Shown here one piece after another: positions 5,883 through 5,919 of a DNA stretch of 5,919 bases (the stretch's first letter is position 1; each line of letters starts with the position of its first letter). The position numbers and the translations under genes were made by a program. Under the pieces are notes generated by a model that saw only the letters and a list, made by a program, of their open reading frames with translations, was not told where the DNA came from and did not search any database. This DNA is from an uncultured Flammeovirgaceae bacterium (GTDB lineage: Bacteria; Bacteroidota; Bacteroidia; Cytophagales; Cyclobacteriaceae), in NCBI GenBank assembly GCA_946480685.1, contig CAMLLI010000311.1:1-5919 (forward strand). Reading direction: 5' to 3'.

Positions 5883-5919
5883 CTATACCGGCTTACACAC
5901 CAGCAGGGTGTTACCTACT
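5883..5919 (-). CDS. C-terminal end of an unidentified upstream gene (partial)
   Basis: One minus-strand frame reads VGNTLLVCKPV and then TAG at 5885-5883. A hydrophobic strand followed by a short basic tail is a plausible C-terminus, the strand matches the operon, and the stop is spaced sensibly from the next gene. Of the other two frames, one hits TAA at its third codon and the other runs on to a TGA ten bases further. With only 11 residues visible I cannot name a family. The gene could also be non-existent. Confidence 0.4.
   Translation of the reverse strand, partial: VGNTLLVCKPV

Noticed and set aside
1648..5890. Recurring CTATACCGG / CCGGTATAG words as a dispersed repeat
   Set aside because: Most copies fall inside genes in positions explained by frequent GGT-ATA and similar codons; they show no regular spacing or flanking conservation.
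1..5919. RNA genes, CRISPR arrays, insertion sequences or attachment sites
   Set aside because: Nearly all of the window is tightly packed protein-coding sequence; I saw no tRNA-like cloverleaf, regular repeat-spacer array, transposase motif or terminal inverted repeats.

Overview
The window reads as part of a Bacteroidota genome, probably Cytophagales or Chitinophagales. The evidence is a mid-range base composition, AT-rich gene junctions without recognisable Shine-Dalgarno sequences, and a gene set typical of the aryl-polyene / flexirubin pigment clusters common in that phylum. The phylum assignment is an inference from gene content and style; no ribosomal or other taxonomic marker is present.

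Every supported gene lies on the minus strand, so transcription runs from right to left. In that order: the last 11 codons of an unidentified gene (5918-5883); a 79-bp gap with a 12-bp AT-rich palindrome; a flavin-dependent halogenase-like oxidoreductase (5803-4556); a 199-residue 'half' ketosynthase without the active-site cysteine (4546-3947); an acyl carrier protein (3941-3684); a full ketosynthase with an intact Cys-His-His-Lys set and a TTG start (3678-2488); a ketosynthase-like protein without the catalytic Cys, resembling a chain-length factor (2454-1384); a membrane-anchored NodB-type polysaccharide deacetylase homologue (1402-632); and a LolA-like periplasmic lipoprotein carrier (639 to beyond the left edge). 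Adjacent genes from the halogenase-like gene onward are separated by 9, 5, 5 and 33 bp, then overlap by 19 and 8 bp, so they very likely form one operon.

Together these genes look like the core of an iterative type II polyketide/fatty-acid-like system. The carrier protein holds the growing chain, the ketosynthase extends it, the Cys-less partner probably helps set chain length, and the half-ketosynthase has an unknown accessory role. The FAD enzyme may halogenate or oxidise the aryl head group. The LolA-like protein, and possibly the deacetylase, fit the envelope and outer-membrane side of such pathways. The dehydratases, ketoreductase, ammonia-lyase, acyltransferase and MMPL exporter usual in such clusters are not in this window and would be expected in the flanks.

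The features most worth a second look are the stand-alone Cys-less half-ketosynthase, the run of three ketosynthase-related chains around one carrier protein, and the halogenase-like enzyme that has WxWxIP but Asn where the second FAD motif normally has Asp. Plus-strand open frames are antisense shadows and are not annotated.
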